From Nomia melanderi (Eukaryota > Arthropoda > Insecta > Hymenoptera > Halictidae), in NCBI RefSeq assembly GCF_051020985.1, contig NC_135002.1, positions 4,588,001 through 4,652,000 of the forward strand: a stretch of 64,000 bases of DNA, in the 5' to 3' direction. The notes under the pieces are model-generated. The model saw only the letters and a program-made list of their open reading frames with translations. It ran no database searches and had not been told where the DNA came from. Both the position numbers and the translations under genes were made by a program. This document shows positions 54,331-64,000 of this stretch, piece by piece. Each line of letters opens with the position of its first letter. Position 1 is the stretch's first letter.

Positions 54331-55011
54331 CTCCAACCATTGAAATCAAACTAAAGCTTAAAGAAATTCTAGTTCCCCGAATCCTGTTCCTAAATAAACA
54401 AGATCATCTAATTCCTTTATTATGCTTTATCCTATATCTGAATCTTGATTCACTAACACCAATCCCTACAACAAAATGTCCACCAAACCTGAGAATCCTT
54501 ATTCTAAAACATTTCAATTTTCCTCGTTAACCCTAATCATACTATGATGCGACTCTCAGTCACTTATGAGAATAAAAGGAATGATTAACTTTTGTGGACT
54601 GATCTGACTACTGATCTTTTGCTATTCGACTAATAACACCATTTGTTCCCGAGTCTTCCAAATACGAATGTTATTGTTTTCGTTTGAAGGGCCCAAATTT
54701 TAACCCTTTGCGGACTAAGATTCTCCGAAACGTATAAAACCTTCAACAGATGAAGCTAAATTATATATAAATTGCTTAAATAATAGCAAAAGCAGAAGCT
54801 ACATACCAATCTCTTGCTGTCCGAGTAATTGAATCATTTGCCTGCGACTGAGTCTTCCAAATCTGAACGTTTCATCTCGAAATGTCCACATTCGTCCGCA
54901 AAGGGTTAAAAGCCCAAAGAAACTATTGGAAATGCAATATGAAATAATCAGAAAATTTAAGTGAAAAGTTCAAATGCGACTGAAAGTCGCATCGTGGTCC
55001 GATTAGGTTAA
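54331..55011 (+). mobile_element. Second composite repeat: shared flank plus C with nested B elements
   Basis: The flank (54331-54536) matches 19405-19600. C spans 54537-55011: TTAACCCTAATCATACTATG at the left; TGCGACTGAAAGTCGCA and GGTCCGATTAGGTTAA at the right. It holds a decayed B (from about 54590, right end lost) and an intact B (54700-54909) at the same two TTAA sites as the copy at 19601. The two loci are therefore copies of one already nested ancestor. Confidence 0.85.
54700..54909 (+). mobile_element. B-family TTAA MITE nested in C
   Basis: 210 bp from TTAACCCTTTGCGGACTAAG to TTCGTCCGCAAAGGGTTAA. The interior matches 19821-20029 closely (ACCTTCAACAGATGAAGC, CAATCTCTTGCTGTCCGAG, TCTGAACGTTTCATCTCG). 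Confidence 0.9.
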
Positions 55012-55654
55012 ATGCAGTGAAATTAATGCTACAGGATAATGGATGTTTCAGGTGCGCGTTGTTTAGGTTTTTAATATGGGAGATTATTATCTTTATCGCT
55101 TCCTTATTGGCGACATGGATATTTAACGGTCGTTCCAGCGGAATATTTCGGAAATTTCACGAGGTGCGATGCAAACGCGATAAACTGAAAACGCCATCGA
55201 TCTCGCAGCGCTCTGGTTAATTAGGCAATTATTGTAGCTTGCAAGTTTTCGGTCTATGACGTTCAATGGACTGTTGCGCCTGTAGAACTTTCCCGGTATG
55301 CACCTGGTGCCCGCTTCGCGGTGATTATAGCGGGGCAGTAAAAAGCGCGAAGTATATTTATCTTGTTTCCCGACGGCTTGCGATCGCAGTTCCTTTTGCG
55401 GAGATCGTGATAACGATAACGTGACTCGGTAATCTTCGGCGCGTCAAGCTAACGACATCGGACACGTTTATTGCCACTGTGATTTATTATTCCATAACGT
55501 ACATTCGAATTTAAGCTAGATCCTTTAGAATTCAATGAAAACCTCTTTAATCGCATGGTTTAATAACAAAGTGAAAGCGTTTCCGTTCGTATTTATTCTC
55601 GTAGAAAAGTGTATTTTCAATTTTATTATATTTTTAATGTATTTCAATGTTTAA
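55012..55654. other. Mixed-composition non-coding DNA
   Basis: A 67-codon frame (55017-55220) includes a short hydrophobic stretch but has no domain match. Nothing else recognised. Confidence 0.4.
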
Positions 55655-55798
55655 GCGTCTATGGGAAATTCAGGAAATTAGTTTCGTAATGCGCAAACTG
55701 TATTGTAAATCAGTGAAAGTTTCAATAAATGCACTGTCAGAGTTTATATAGACGAATCTTGGAATGTCAGTTTCACTGCTCGATAGCTTTAATGTTAA
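55655..55798 (-). mobile_element. O-family fragment with intact right end
   Basis: AATGCGCAAACTGTATTG, AAATCAGTGAAAGTTTCAAT and GAGTTTATATAGACGAATC lead to CGATAGCTTTAATGTTAA. Its TTAA (55795-55798) is shared with the A element that follows. Confidence 0.6.
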
Positions 55799-56165
55799 CC
55801 CTTTGCGCTCGAAAGTTTTTTTGCTAGAAATATTCAAGTCTCTTTGATAAAATATAGACGACGTTCGTTGAGTAATGTAAATAATTTAATCGGTAAATTA
55901 AGGGACAAAAGTAATTTACTTCGATATTTCACATAACGATGCATTGCACAAATTTCAACGTTAAACATCAAACTTTATAATGTTACCGTATCAAACCAAG
56001 CGGCGACTGAGAGTTGTCTCCAGAGTGTAACAGGTTAAATATTGTAATATCTTATATTACGATTAAATAACTAACCCTTCGCACTCTTCGCAATTTTACA
56101 AAGTTTAGTATTAAACATGAAACTTTATAATTTCACTGTGTCAAACTAAATGTGCAAAGGGTTAA
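55795..56165 (-). mobile_element. A-family MITE and an internally deleted A copy
   Basis: The first (55795-56038, 244 bp) starts TTAACCCTTTGCGCTCG and ends CCAGAGTGTAACAGGTTAA. The second (56071-56165) starts CTAACCCTTCGCACTC and ends ATGTGCAAAGGGTTAA, having lost most of its interior. The spacer (ATTGTAATATC, ATTACGATTAAATAA) recurs after the A copy at 58040, so this region and 58040-58270 are duplicates. Confidence 0.75.
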
Positions 56166-57614
56166 AACAAAAATCTAATTAGAAACGTCAGGCCGTCGAA
56201 GTAAATGATCATCTTCGATCATCCCCTTCCACGACGACATTCCTCCGATCCCGCGTTCCTCCTCGAGCCGGCGGAGTTCGCAACAATGCAGTCAAGAGAT
56301 CTGATCGACATCGGCTGACGCGCAACAAACCACCCCGAAACTATCCCGAATCCGTCAAGTCAGCCGAACTCTCCGTACCGGCGGCCTCCATTCAAACTGT
56401 TTCCCGGATAACAAATTAATCTCTCGCAGACGTCGCGCCGACGTGGGCGGCGGCGGCGGCGGATCAAAAGAATGCGTTCATCAATTGCTGTCGCGCGAAA
56501 TTGGAACCCGATCGGAATAATTTGAAAATCGTGCACGCGCGTGTGAACCGGATACCGCTCCATTCCCCACGTTTCCGGAATACTCGACGATCCCCATTTT
56601 GCCCGCCCGTTTCCCGATAGTATTTCTTAATGCAGCGCGCACTGTTTCGATTTAATTGCACGCCTCGCAATCGATATGCTTCGCGCACAAAGAAATTTCA
56701 TTTCGTGTGAATTCTGTTGACAATCGCGTGTCTGGAAATCCATGTGCTCGATATACCGAGAAATTTCATTTCGCGAACATTCCGTTGACGATTGTTATTA
56801 ATTTTCTGCGTATACTTTGCGTCACTCGATAATTCGGTTTTTAATTCGAGGAAAAATCGACGAGGACGATTTGTATAATATACAGCAAATGTTTCCAAAT
56901 AATTTTTGGAACTGTTTTTATACAATAAAAGATTTAAGAAGTTTTTTATTATTATATATAAAGCACATATTGCATGAGAGGATACTGTAAAACAATTAAC
57001 ACCTATTCTTTATACATATGTTTTTAGAAATAAATTATTTAGTGTGTTCAGAGGTTCTCTGAGTGTTTGAAACAGAAACTAATGCTTGTTTTTGTTATAA
57101 TAATAATTTAGTGTACAGTATTTGATATATACCCTTTGCTGAATTGACTTTTGACTAAAATTTTTTGACTCGGTTAACAAAAACGATCTGGGAATTTCTG
57201 AACGCCGTTTATGTGCTTTTTATATCACGATATATTAATCATTGTATTAGAATTGAGAAACTATAAAAATTCATTTGGCAACAATCCCTGTACTCAATTC
57301 GAATAAACAGTTCGATAAGAAGTCGCGCTGAATCGTTCCTTCAATTGGTATATTAGTCCCCGGATCTGGATCAAGTATCTTGGGGGTGGTTCTGGAATAG
57401 GAGACGAGACTCGCCGGGGAGAATTACCCAAGAAGAGCGAAGCAAATAAGGGTGGAGGCCGTGAAAATGCGAATCGAAGGAGAGAGCAACTTCAGGATAG
57501 AGTTGAGAAAGGAGATGGGGGTCGGCTCGACCCTTCGAGGCAGGTTTTCAGGGTGCTAGGGGAACGAAGGCTTTTCGTTGATTAGCAGTGATGGGAAATG
57601 ATACTGCTCCAGTC
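56166..57614. other. CpG-rich patch then AT-rich DNA
   Basis: 56210-56660 is CpG-rich with a (GGC)n run at about 56445-56461 and no gene-like frame. 56690-57330 is AT-rich. 57380-57590 is purine-rich. Nothing recognised. Confidence 0.4.
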
Positions 57615-57965
57615 GTATAGATACTCGAGAGCAAAGTGTCGTAGTGTCGAGAGTATTTACGTTTGAATGCCTAGGTATTAAAAGTTCCTATACGTAACGC
57701 AATTAAAGATCACAATTAAAGATGAATAAAAATCATATTTTTGTGCAAAGTGTCATAGTGTCAAAAGTATTTATGTTTGAATGCGTAGGTATTAAAAGTT
57801 CCTATACATAACATAATTAAAGATCACAATTAAAAATAAATAAAAATTATATTTTATATTGTATAGATACTCGAGAGCGAAGTGTCATAGTGCCAAAAGT
57901 ATTTACGTTTGAATGCGTAGGTATTAAAAGTTCCTATACATAACACAATTAAAGATCACAACGGA
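57615..57965. repeat. Tandem repeat, three copies of 112-134 bp
   Basis: AAGTGTCATAGTGTCAAAAG-like motifs start near 57634, 57746 and 57880. Each unit continues TATTTACGTTTGAATGC, GTAGGTATTAAAAGTTCC and TATACATAACACAATTAAAG. GTATAGATACTCGAGAGC precedes copies one and three but is lost from copy two. Confidence 0.9.
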
Positions 57966-58039
57966 ATATGGTCTTCAATATTGTCAGTTCGAACATTATC
58001 TATACATAACCCAATAAAAATCATATATCATTGTGACCT

Positions 58040-58419
58040 TTAATCCTTCGCACTCGAGTTTTTTCTATTAGAAATATTCAACGCTCTTTGATAAAATATA
58101 GGCGACGTTCGTTGACTAATGTAACTAATTTAATCGATAAATTAAGGGACAAAGGGGTTTCACTTTGATATTTCACATAGCGATGCATTGCACAAATTTC
58201 AAGAGTTGTCTCCGGAGTGTAACGGGTTAAATATTGTAATTTTGAATATTACGATTAAATAATTAACCCTTCGCAGTCCGCAATTTTTCAGCAACTCCGA
58301 GTCAGTTTTACTATGAGCTATTCCAAGAGTGTCTTGTCATTGAAAGAAACACATATACATTTGAAAGTTACGTTTTACTAATAACGGAGATATACTTATC
58401 TTACACTGCAAAGAGTCAA
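58040..58419 (-). mobile_element. A-family MITE followed by a K element
   Basis: A (58040-58230) begins TTAATCCTTCGCACTCGAG and ends CCGGAGTGTAACGGGTTAA. It is a copy of the 55795 element with about 53 bp removed. K (58263-58419, 157 bp) begins TTAACCCTTCGCAGTCCG and ends TTACACTGCAAAGAGTCAA. It has A-like outer bases but a different interior. Confidence 0.7.
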
Positions 58420-59008
58420 TTGAAACATTACGCTGAAATACTTATAACTATTCTAATTACATCGTTACAAATTCAGATCTGTACAAACATCCACAGTTTG
58501 CTCGTGAAAAACATATAAATCTGATAAGCCAGTCGCTGTTAATTACGTCGACCCGAACGGGAAGGAATGCTCATATTTTTCTCGTGGCAGACCATTTGGG
58601 CTGGACAAGCAGCTGAACGGAAGAATCAACGTTTCTCTCCGCTAGGGAGGATTGTCGTTTGGCGGAGGGAGCGCGGGGCGAAAGGAGATATCGCTTGAAC
58701 TTTGAAAGGGGCGTAATGAGCGAGTGAAGCGGGAGAAAATTGCGCTCGGGTAGGGCACTGATTGATGTTGTGTTACTGAATGGCAATTAAGGGGGCAGTA
58801 ATGTTTGTTGGGGATCGGGAGAATTCGTTTCTGCCCGAAAAGCAAAATATGAAACTGTCGCGCGGAGGTTCCCGGTAATTCAATCTACTCGCTCGCGTGA
58901 TTTCCAAATGAATTCTACGTTGCTTGTCGGTGAACAGTGCAACGCGCGCCATATTGTTTCGCACAGGAATAGATTGACATTGATTATTTCTACAGATGAC
59001 GTGCATTT
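58420..59008. other. Mixed-composition non-coding DNA
   Basis: 58550-58960 is GC-moderate, with minus-strand frames of 67-80 codons and no domain. Nothing recognised. Confidence 0.4.
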
Positions 59009-59664
59009 TTAACACTAGAACTGCCGTACCAGTCAGAATGACTGGTTCCAGTTTCTAATTATTAACCCTTTGCACTCGGAAGTTCCTCATTAGAAATGTT
59101 TAACATTCTTTGACAAGGACGATATTCTTTGAAACTAACTCGAAGGGACATTACGAGTACATTGAGGAACAAAGCTACTTTATTCGAATATTTCACGTAT
59201 GAAGGCATTATACAAAGTTCAACGTTAACCAGTTAACTATGAAATTTAGTTGGTAAAACCTCTGGTTTCGCGCGCAATAAAATAAAAAAATGGAGCGTGT
59301 ACTCATCGAACGCAGGACGGATATGTGTAGAGTATATTTTAATGAAAGATCAAAGCGAAACAAAGAATTACATGTGTATGTGAAGAAATAAAGAATTCAT
59401 GAAAGAATTAGTATCATGTCAAGCTTCACGATGACGTGTATACTCGTCAAACACAGTTAACTGGTTAAATATCAGATTTTATAGTTTTACCGCGTCGAAT
59501 CAAGTGGTGAGAGAAGCATTGATTGTTCGAACTGATTTTGAAAATGAATCGTTTCACTCGAATACTGTATAGAATGTCTGAAGAAATCGAGAATAATCTA
59601 TTGTTACAATTTTTAATGGGATTACATATGAATCGTATTAAACGATCGGTGGTTCTAGTGTTAA
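59009..59664 (+). mobile_element. E-family MITE containing A, which contains F (three-level nest)
   Basis: E begins TTAACACTAGAACTGCCG with the palindrome ACCAGTCAGAATGACTGGT inside, and ends CGGTGGTTCTAGTGTTAA. At 59062 a TTAA opens an A element (TTAACCCTTTGCACTCGG), which is itself opened at 59225 by a complete F element and resumes at 59466 (TTAAATATCAGATTTTATAG) to about 59516. E interior then resumes (GTTTCACTCGAATACTGTAT). The right end of A has been lost. Confidence 0.85.
59225..59468 (+). mobile_element. F-family TTAA MITE, complete
   Basis: 244 bp from TTAACCAGTTAACT to AGTTAACTGGTTAA, a perfect 14 bp inverted repeat that includes TTAA and an internal GTTAAC. GACGTGTATACTCGTC lies just inside the right end, one base from a perfect palindrome. 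It is the reference copy for 14341-14566 and 45132-45254. Confidence 0.9.
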
Positions 59665-61322
59665 AAAAAAGATTTTCTCCCGAATTCGATTGGAAGATTT
59701 ATGAATTACAAAATTTGCTCTAATTTCTCTGCGGAATCATTGAAACTTCCCTCGATTGGTAAACGCAGAGATTCCGGTAGCTAAATAACGTAGCTCGCCG
59801 GGAATGCGGAACGTGCAAAAGAGCGGCTGACTAGGATCCCGAAGGAGCGGGCGAAAATTCCGGTCGCCTGAAAACAGCTTATTTCGGTCGGCGGGGCGCG
59901 CGTAATCCCGGTGAATTTTGAAATAACAAGCGTTCGTTTAATTGGAAAGAAAATCTGTCGGCATTTGAACGTCGGGTTTCCTCTCGAAGCTTTTGTTTCC
60001 TTGAACTCGCGATTTGCGTTATTCGCGACGCGAATTCTCCGATGAAAAGAAATGCATTTCGAATCAAGAACATCGTTGTTCGAATAAATGATCGAAGATT
60101 TACAAGCGACGCTTTATTTAAAAAATTAAAATATACGATAAAAAGTTGTGCGCTCGATCGCTGGGATATCGGAGCGTAAGATTGAACATGATAAAGGTCA
60201 CAAAGGGTTAAGCGCGCACAGGTTATGTTGTTCCCATTCTCGCAAGGGAGATGGGCGGATGAATGACCCTGGGTTATAAAAGGGAGCATTCAGATGCCAA
60301 TCGCGTATACCTAGAGTACACGAAGACGTTTCGCGATGCAACAAAGCCGGCGTTGCCACGCGTAAAAAGAATTTCTAGAGCTTTAAGGAACAAAGATGAA
60401 CCACTTCTGGCAGCTGCTTCGCGGATATCAGATTACAGCTCTTTTCCGCTGCTTCCTATCGTCCGCGCCGGCGGGAATAAACAGAACGAACAATTGTATT
60501 TGCGCTGCCGTTGTGTGTTCTAGTTGCCTCTCCGGATTCGCCGAGGAACGCCTGACGAAATTGATAAAGTCATAAGCATGCCTTTGAAGCTTCGGTCCTC
60601 AATTTCATTCGGAGCTCCGATATAAAACCATCTGGACGATAAGTAAATTTGCATAGAAATCGAGCAGTCGATCAAATCTTTAAAAACGGACTATAATATT
60701 ACGAAAATCTGTACTCCGTAGGAGATTCAATTGACACGCGTCAACGCGAGACCTGTCGATAATATTTCACACGAAATTAATGGAAATCACTTAATAACTT
60801 TGGTAGTTGTAAAAGTGATAGAAGTTTACTTGGATAATTATGGAGATAAAAGAAAAATAGCTTCAATGAATGTAGCAGTGATAAAAGGCAGCTCGAGTGA
60901 TAATGGAAGTAATTATATTTTACTGGGTCGCGATCATTCAACGCCGGCAAAATGCGCGCTAAATATTTTGTCGCTGGCACAGTAGTCGAACTCAATGGAA
61001 CCTCAGGCGGAATGTTTCTCTCGACACGATCGAATTAATTCCTCGTGAATTCGGAACAGGCTACGAGTCCGGATCCCATAATCGGTTTAATAATTCGCAA
61101 AGCTACCTGTTGTTCCGCGGAACAGCCGTTCCGAACCTTATCAATCCTATTAGTCGACGCACAGTGGGGTATTTGCCCGATCTAAGCGGCCGAAATTAAA
61201 GACAGGCTTATATCAATTTTTTACAGGAGGATATGGGAATGTGATGTAATAATATTCAATAATATAATGTGTAATACATAATGATACATCATAAATAGTA
61301 AGCAAAATTAAAAAATCATAAG
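59665..61322. other. Mixed-composition non-coding DNA, no gene recognised
   Basis: The minus-strand frame at 59879-60289 (136 codons) lacks a domain. GGTTATAAAAGGG near 60272 resembles a TATA box, but the nearest initiator-like motif (TTCAGATG) is only about 16 bp downstream, too close for a standard core promoter. 61230-61320 is AT-rich. Confidence 0.35.
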
Positions 61323-61715
61323 TCCTACCGGACCCGACATGGAGGGGCAGGGTTTATCCGTGAGGAGGCGGGGTCCAACCGAGCAGTAGGCGGGATTTAG
61401 CTGCAAGAGGGCGGAGTCAAACCGAGTGGGACGGGGTTAGGCAGGAAAGAAGCGAGGTCAGATAGAGCAGGAGGTGGGACCGACCGAGCAGGGGCGGGAT
61501 TTAGCCACGAGGGGCGGAGTTAAACCGAGCAGTAGGCGGGATTTAGCTGCAAGGGGGCGGAGTAAAACCGAGTGGGACAGAGTTAGAAAGGAAAGGAGCG
61601 AGATCAGATAGAGCAGAAGGTGGGACCGACCGAGCAGGGGCGGGATTTAGCCGCGAGGGGTGGAGTTAAACCAAACGGGGCGGAGTTTATCCGCGAGAGG
61701 CGGTGCCTAGCAAAA
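61323..61715 (+). repeat. G-rich minisatellite with nested periodicity
   Basis: Short units of the type GGGGCGGAGTTAAACCGAG and GGCGGGATTTAGCCGCGAG alternate, and a larger block repeats with a 146 bp period (GTAGGCGGGATTTAGCTGC at 61386 and 61532; AGATAGAGCAGGAGGTGGGA in each). The plus strand is strikingly purine- and G-rich with many GGG runs. It starts and ends abruptly in AT-rich DNA. Confidence 0.9.
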
Positions 61716-62716
61716 ACGGCAAACAAATCTCTCTAGAACGAAAAGGCAGACATATGCGGAGGATTTTATAGTTACTTAACAATCTCAAAACCTCACTGAA
61801 TACAACAGTGCTTGAAAGAAGGCAGGTACGCATCCAGATCTATGACAAAATCATTTGTGAAGTTGCACAACTGTATAAAATATCGATGAATTAGTTATGT
61901 TAATATGTCGATATTTGCTTATTCACACTGGACAAAAATTCGTACAACTTTTCAATACAAAACTGCCTATCCTTCGGGGTAGGTCAGTATTTTTCGAGTG
62001 CTTAAAGGGATAAAAAAAATTGTAGGACATTGTTCCTCGCATATTCAGCTATTTCCAACACCAACAATTTTTCGGTTTCGGTTGAATTTTGAAAATGGAC
62101 TTTTGGCCGTCTAGACCGAGCGAATACGCCACTGTGTGACGCAGCGCACGGTTCCAGACATTCTCCGTTTCCATTCCCAAACACTGTCATCCGTTATTCT
62201 CCCCGTTACCAAGGCCTTCCACCAATCGCAAGAATTTTAATAAGCGGCCGCTGCTTTCCTAGCCCCCGCCCTCGTGGAAGCGTATCCGTGCCGGTGCCGA
62301 TTAATTAAACCACCATCATAAATTTCGTGACCTGCGCCAATAAAGAGGCGGAGAACGGCCGCACGAGTGTTACGTTCCGCGTGGAATCAGGTGAAATTGG
62401 AGGTAGTAAGTTACTCGTCGAGTCTGCAGCTTCTCAGAGACTTAGGTGTATAGGAGGCTGAGATAGTAAGATAGAGAATATGTTAGAAAAAAGATTGAGC
62501 AAGAAGATATTCTTTGGGTATGTTGATTGAGTTGTAATATAATTATTATTCATGCAATTTTAGAAACTATCTTTCCTTAGAATGTGAATTAAAGATTCTG
62601 TTGCGTCTGACTTATGCGAGATGTTTCTACTGAAACACATGAATCACTGATTTCGAACGAATTTATTTTATGTATCATTTCACAGATGATTACTGGCTAT
62701 TAGTAACTATTATTAG
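61716..62716. other. Non-coding DNA with a TAAT-containing CpG-rich patch
   Basis: 62220-62400 combines CpG-rich sequence (GCGGCCGC) with GATTAATTAAACC and similar motifs. The rest is AT-rich. No gene or element is recognised. Confidence 0.4.
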
Positions 62717-62929
62717 TTAACTCTTTGCGGACGGATGTCGGCATTTCGGTGAGATGAAATGTTCAGATTTGGAAGACTAAGTCATGGACAAATGATCTAA
62801 TTAGTTGAACAGCAAGAGATCAGCACGTACTTTAATTCTTTTCTATTAATTAAGCAATTGATATATAATTTAGCTTCATGTGTTGAAGGTTTTGTATGTT
62901 TCGAAGGATCTTCGTCTATAAAGGGTTAA
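62717..62929 (-). mobile_element. B-family TTAA MITE, complete
   Basis: 213 bp from TTAACTCTTTGCGGACGG to TCGTCTATAAAGGGTTAA. Interior: TTTCGGTGAGATGAAATGTT, GATTTGGAAGACTAAGTC, AGCAAGAGATCAGCACGTAC and TTTAGCTTCATGTGTTGAAG. It is the best guide for recognising the split B at 1646-2364. Confidence 0.85.
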
Positions 62930-64000
62930 TATTTCTTAGTAGCTACCAGTTATTATTCTCTTAAACATTGCAATCGAGAAAACAAGTATTATCCAATACT
63001 CTCTAAAAAGCTCCAAGCGCTAAAAACATTTTCAAGCCCAATTATCCCAAAAATGTGGCATTGCAAACAGCGCCCATCCTCTCACTCCTGAAACTACAAT
63101 TTCCCCGATAACGCAACTATTTACAAACCAGCCCGGCCGGCGAAAGCGTGCCGGGCAGCGGAACAATGTGAACATTTTAAATGACACGGTCTTCAAAGGG
63201 CAGTTCCCAGTCAACAAACTGCCGCCGCGGAACAAATTCCGGGTCACGAGGAAAGTCCATCGGTGACCAGCGGGGGTCGATCGTAAAACGGCGCTAGTTT
63301 ATATCCCGTCATAAGAACTAGCGGCATCAAAAACTTTTAGGGGCCATAATAGAACTTCCTCCCGGCTCTATAAAGTGTCACCAAAATCGCGTGTCCAACT
63401 TGTAACGCTTGTACCCGTGTCCGACCGATAACGGGCCATTCCCCTGATCGTTACCGGAAACTCCGGCGCGGTCCTGTCGCCGGAAAAATCGCGGCCGGAC
63501 GGGGAAAAACCGACTCTATCGTTACCGGCGATATGCCTCGGCTTAACCCTTTGCGCTATTTCGAATATGACTCGACGACGGATTTACTCGATTTAACCAG
63601 TTAACACGTTTCGTGAGAACTGAGGTTATATTTTGCTTATGAACTGTATCGAGTTTTTCAATAAAATAAGTTATATTCAAGTTTCTGGGCATTTTTATAT
63701 ATTTTGACATTGTTTCTTTGTTTTCACTGCTTTGTAACGTATACAGCTGACTGACCATATATCCATTAAAAATATTTTCTTACAAACATTGGCGTGTACC
63801 ACACGTGAAGCTAACGAACGAGATGAAAAGTGTATCGCCGAGGTAAAACTTGATCAGCGACACGAGAATAACTCGACGGCGTTTAGGAAAATTGGAACAT
63901 AATACAGCGTAACATGCTTCTGCCGAGGAGTGTACTCTACGTTCTGCTAACAAGGCAGCTCTGCAGTGGCTCTACGGAGCCCTAACATCGCTAAACAATA
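62930..64000. other. CpG-rich island and AT-rich DNA, with two isolated MITE ends
   Basis: 63050-63540 is CpG-rich with no gene-like frame. TTAACCCTTTGCGCTATTTCG at 63544 is an A-type left end and TTAACCAGTTAACACG at 63596 is an F-type left end. Neither has a partner in the remaining sequence, so they are truncated or run past what I can match. Nothing recognised to the window end. Confidence 0.4.

Noticed and set aside
60270..60296. TATA-like TTATAAAAGGG with an initiator-like TTCAGATG
   Set aside because: The spacing of about 16 bp is too short for a TATA-initiator pair, and no credible transcript follows.

Overview
The window looks like non-coding DNA from an insect, most likely a hymenopteran and possibly a bee. 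This is an inference. AT-rich stretches alternate abruptly with CpG-rich islands. I found no exon, conserved protein domain or complete RNA gene. No open frame resembles a known family, and the longest frames fall in CpG-rich islands (where stops are rare on both strands) or in tandem repeats whose unit lacks stops. It reads as an intergenic region or a very large intron.

The dominant content is a dense population of short, non-autonomous inverted-repeat elements (MITEs) bounded by TTAA, as expected of piggyBac-superfamily transposition. I sorted them by their ends into families named here only for convenience. A ends TTAA-CCCTTTGCACTCG. B ends TTAA-CCCTTTGCGGACG. C ends TTAA-CCCTAATC. D ends TTAA-CCCTTTGAACTC and is about 440 bp. 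E ends TTAA-CACTAGAACTACC. F ends TTAA-CCAGTTAACT. G ends TTAA-CACG. H ends TTAA-CACATTGTTGACCGG. I is a dispersed repeat without clear ends. J ends TTAA-CCCCTTGGCCTA. K resembles A, with CCCTTCGCAGTCC. L ends TTAA-CACTAGATAT. M ends TTAA-CACTAGGTTTACGG. N has TIR ATTCGCTGCCAAG and no clear TTAA. O ends TTAA-CACTAAAACTA. P ends TTAA-CCGTTTG. They are often nested or abut through one shared TTAA.

Layout: nested B/H/A cluster at 1.65-2.7 kb; local duplications at 3.8-5.2 kb; D at 8.3 kb; B at 13.25 kb; F, P-like and M at 14.3-14.9 kb; I and a C end at 16.8-17.2 kb; C carrying two B insertions at 19.4-20.1 kb; unoccupied C at 21.25 kb; a ~180 bp tandem repeat at 22.0-22.8 kb; P, O and D derivatives at 24.5-26.4 kb; E, O and A elements at 28.9-32.7 kb; an inverted-repeat A/O/G cluster at 33.6-34.7 kb; an octamer array at 35.9-36.5 kb with a second at 40.6-41.0 kb; C, B, M and O at 37.6-39.0 kb; D and L at 43.7-44.3 kb; F and A at 45.1-45.7 kb; a 96 bp tandem repeat at 47.3-47.85 kb; N at 48.5 kb; an inverted J pair at 51.4-52.0 kb; a second C-with-B composite at 54.3-55.0 kb; A copies at 55.8-58.4 kb; a three-level nest at 59.0-59.7 kb; a G-rich minisatellite at 61.3-61.7 kb; and B at 62.7 kb. 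CpG-rich islands between these contain no recognisable gene and may hold regulatory DNA.

There is no operon or pathway to describe. No transposase gene is visible, so the MITEs must have been mobilised from elsewhere. The most informative material is the insertion history: empty versus occupied TTAA sites, nesting order, and hairpin-forming palindromes placed just inside the ends of several families.
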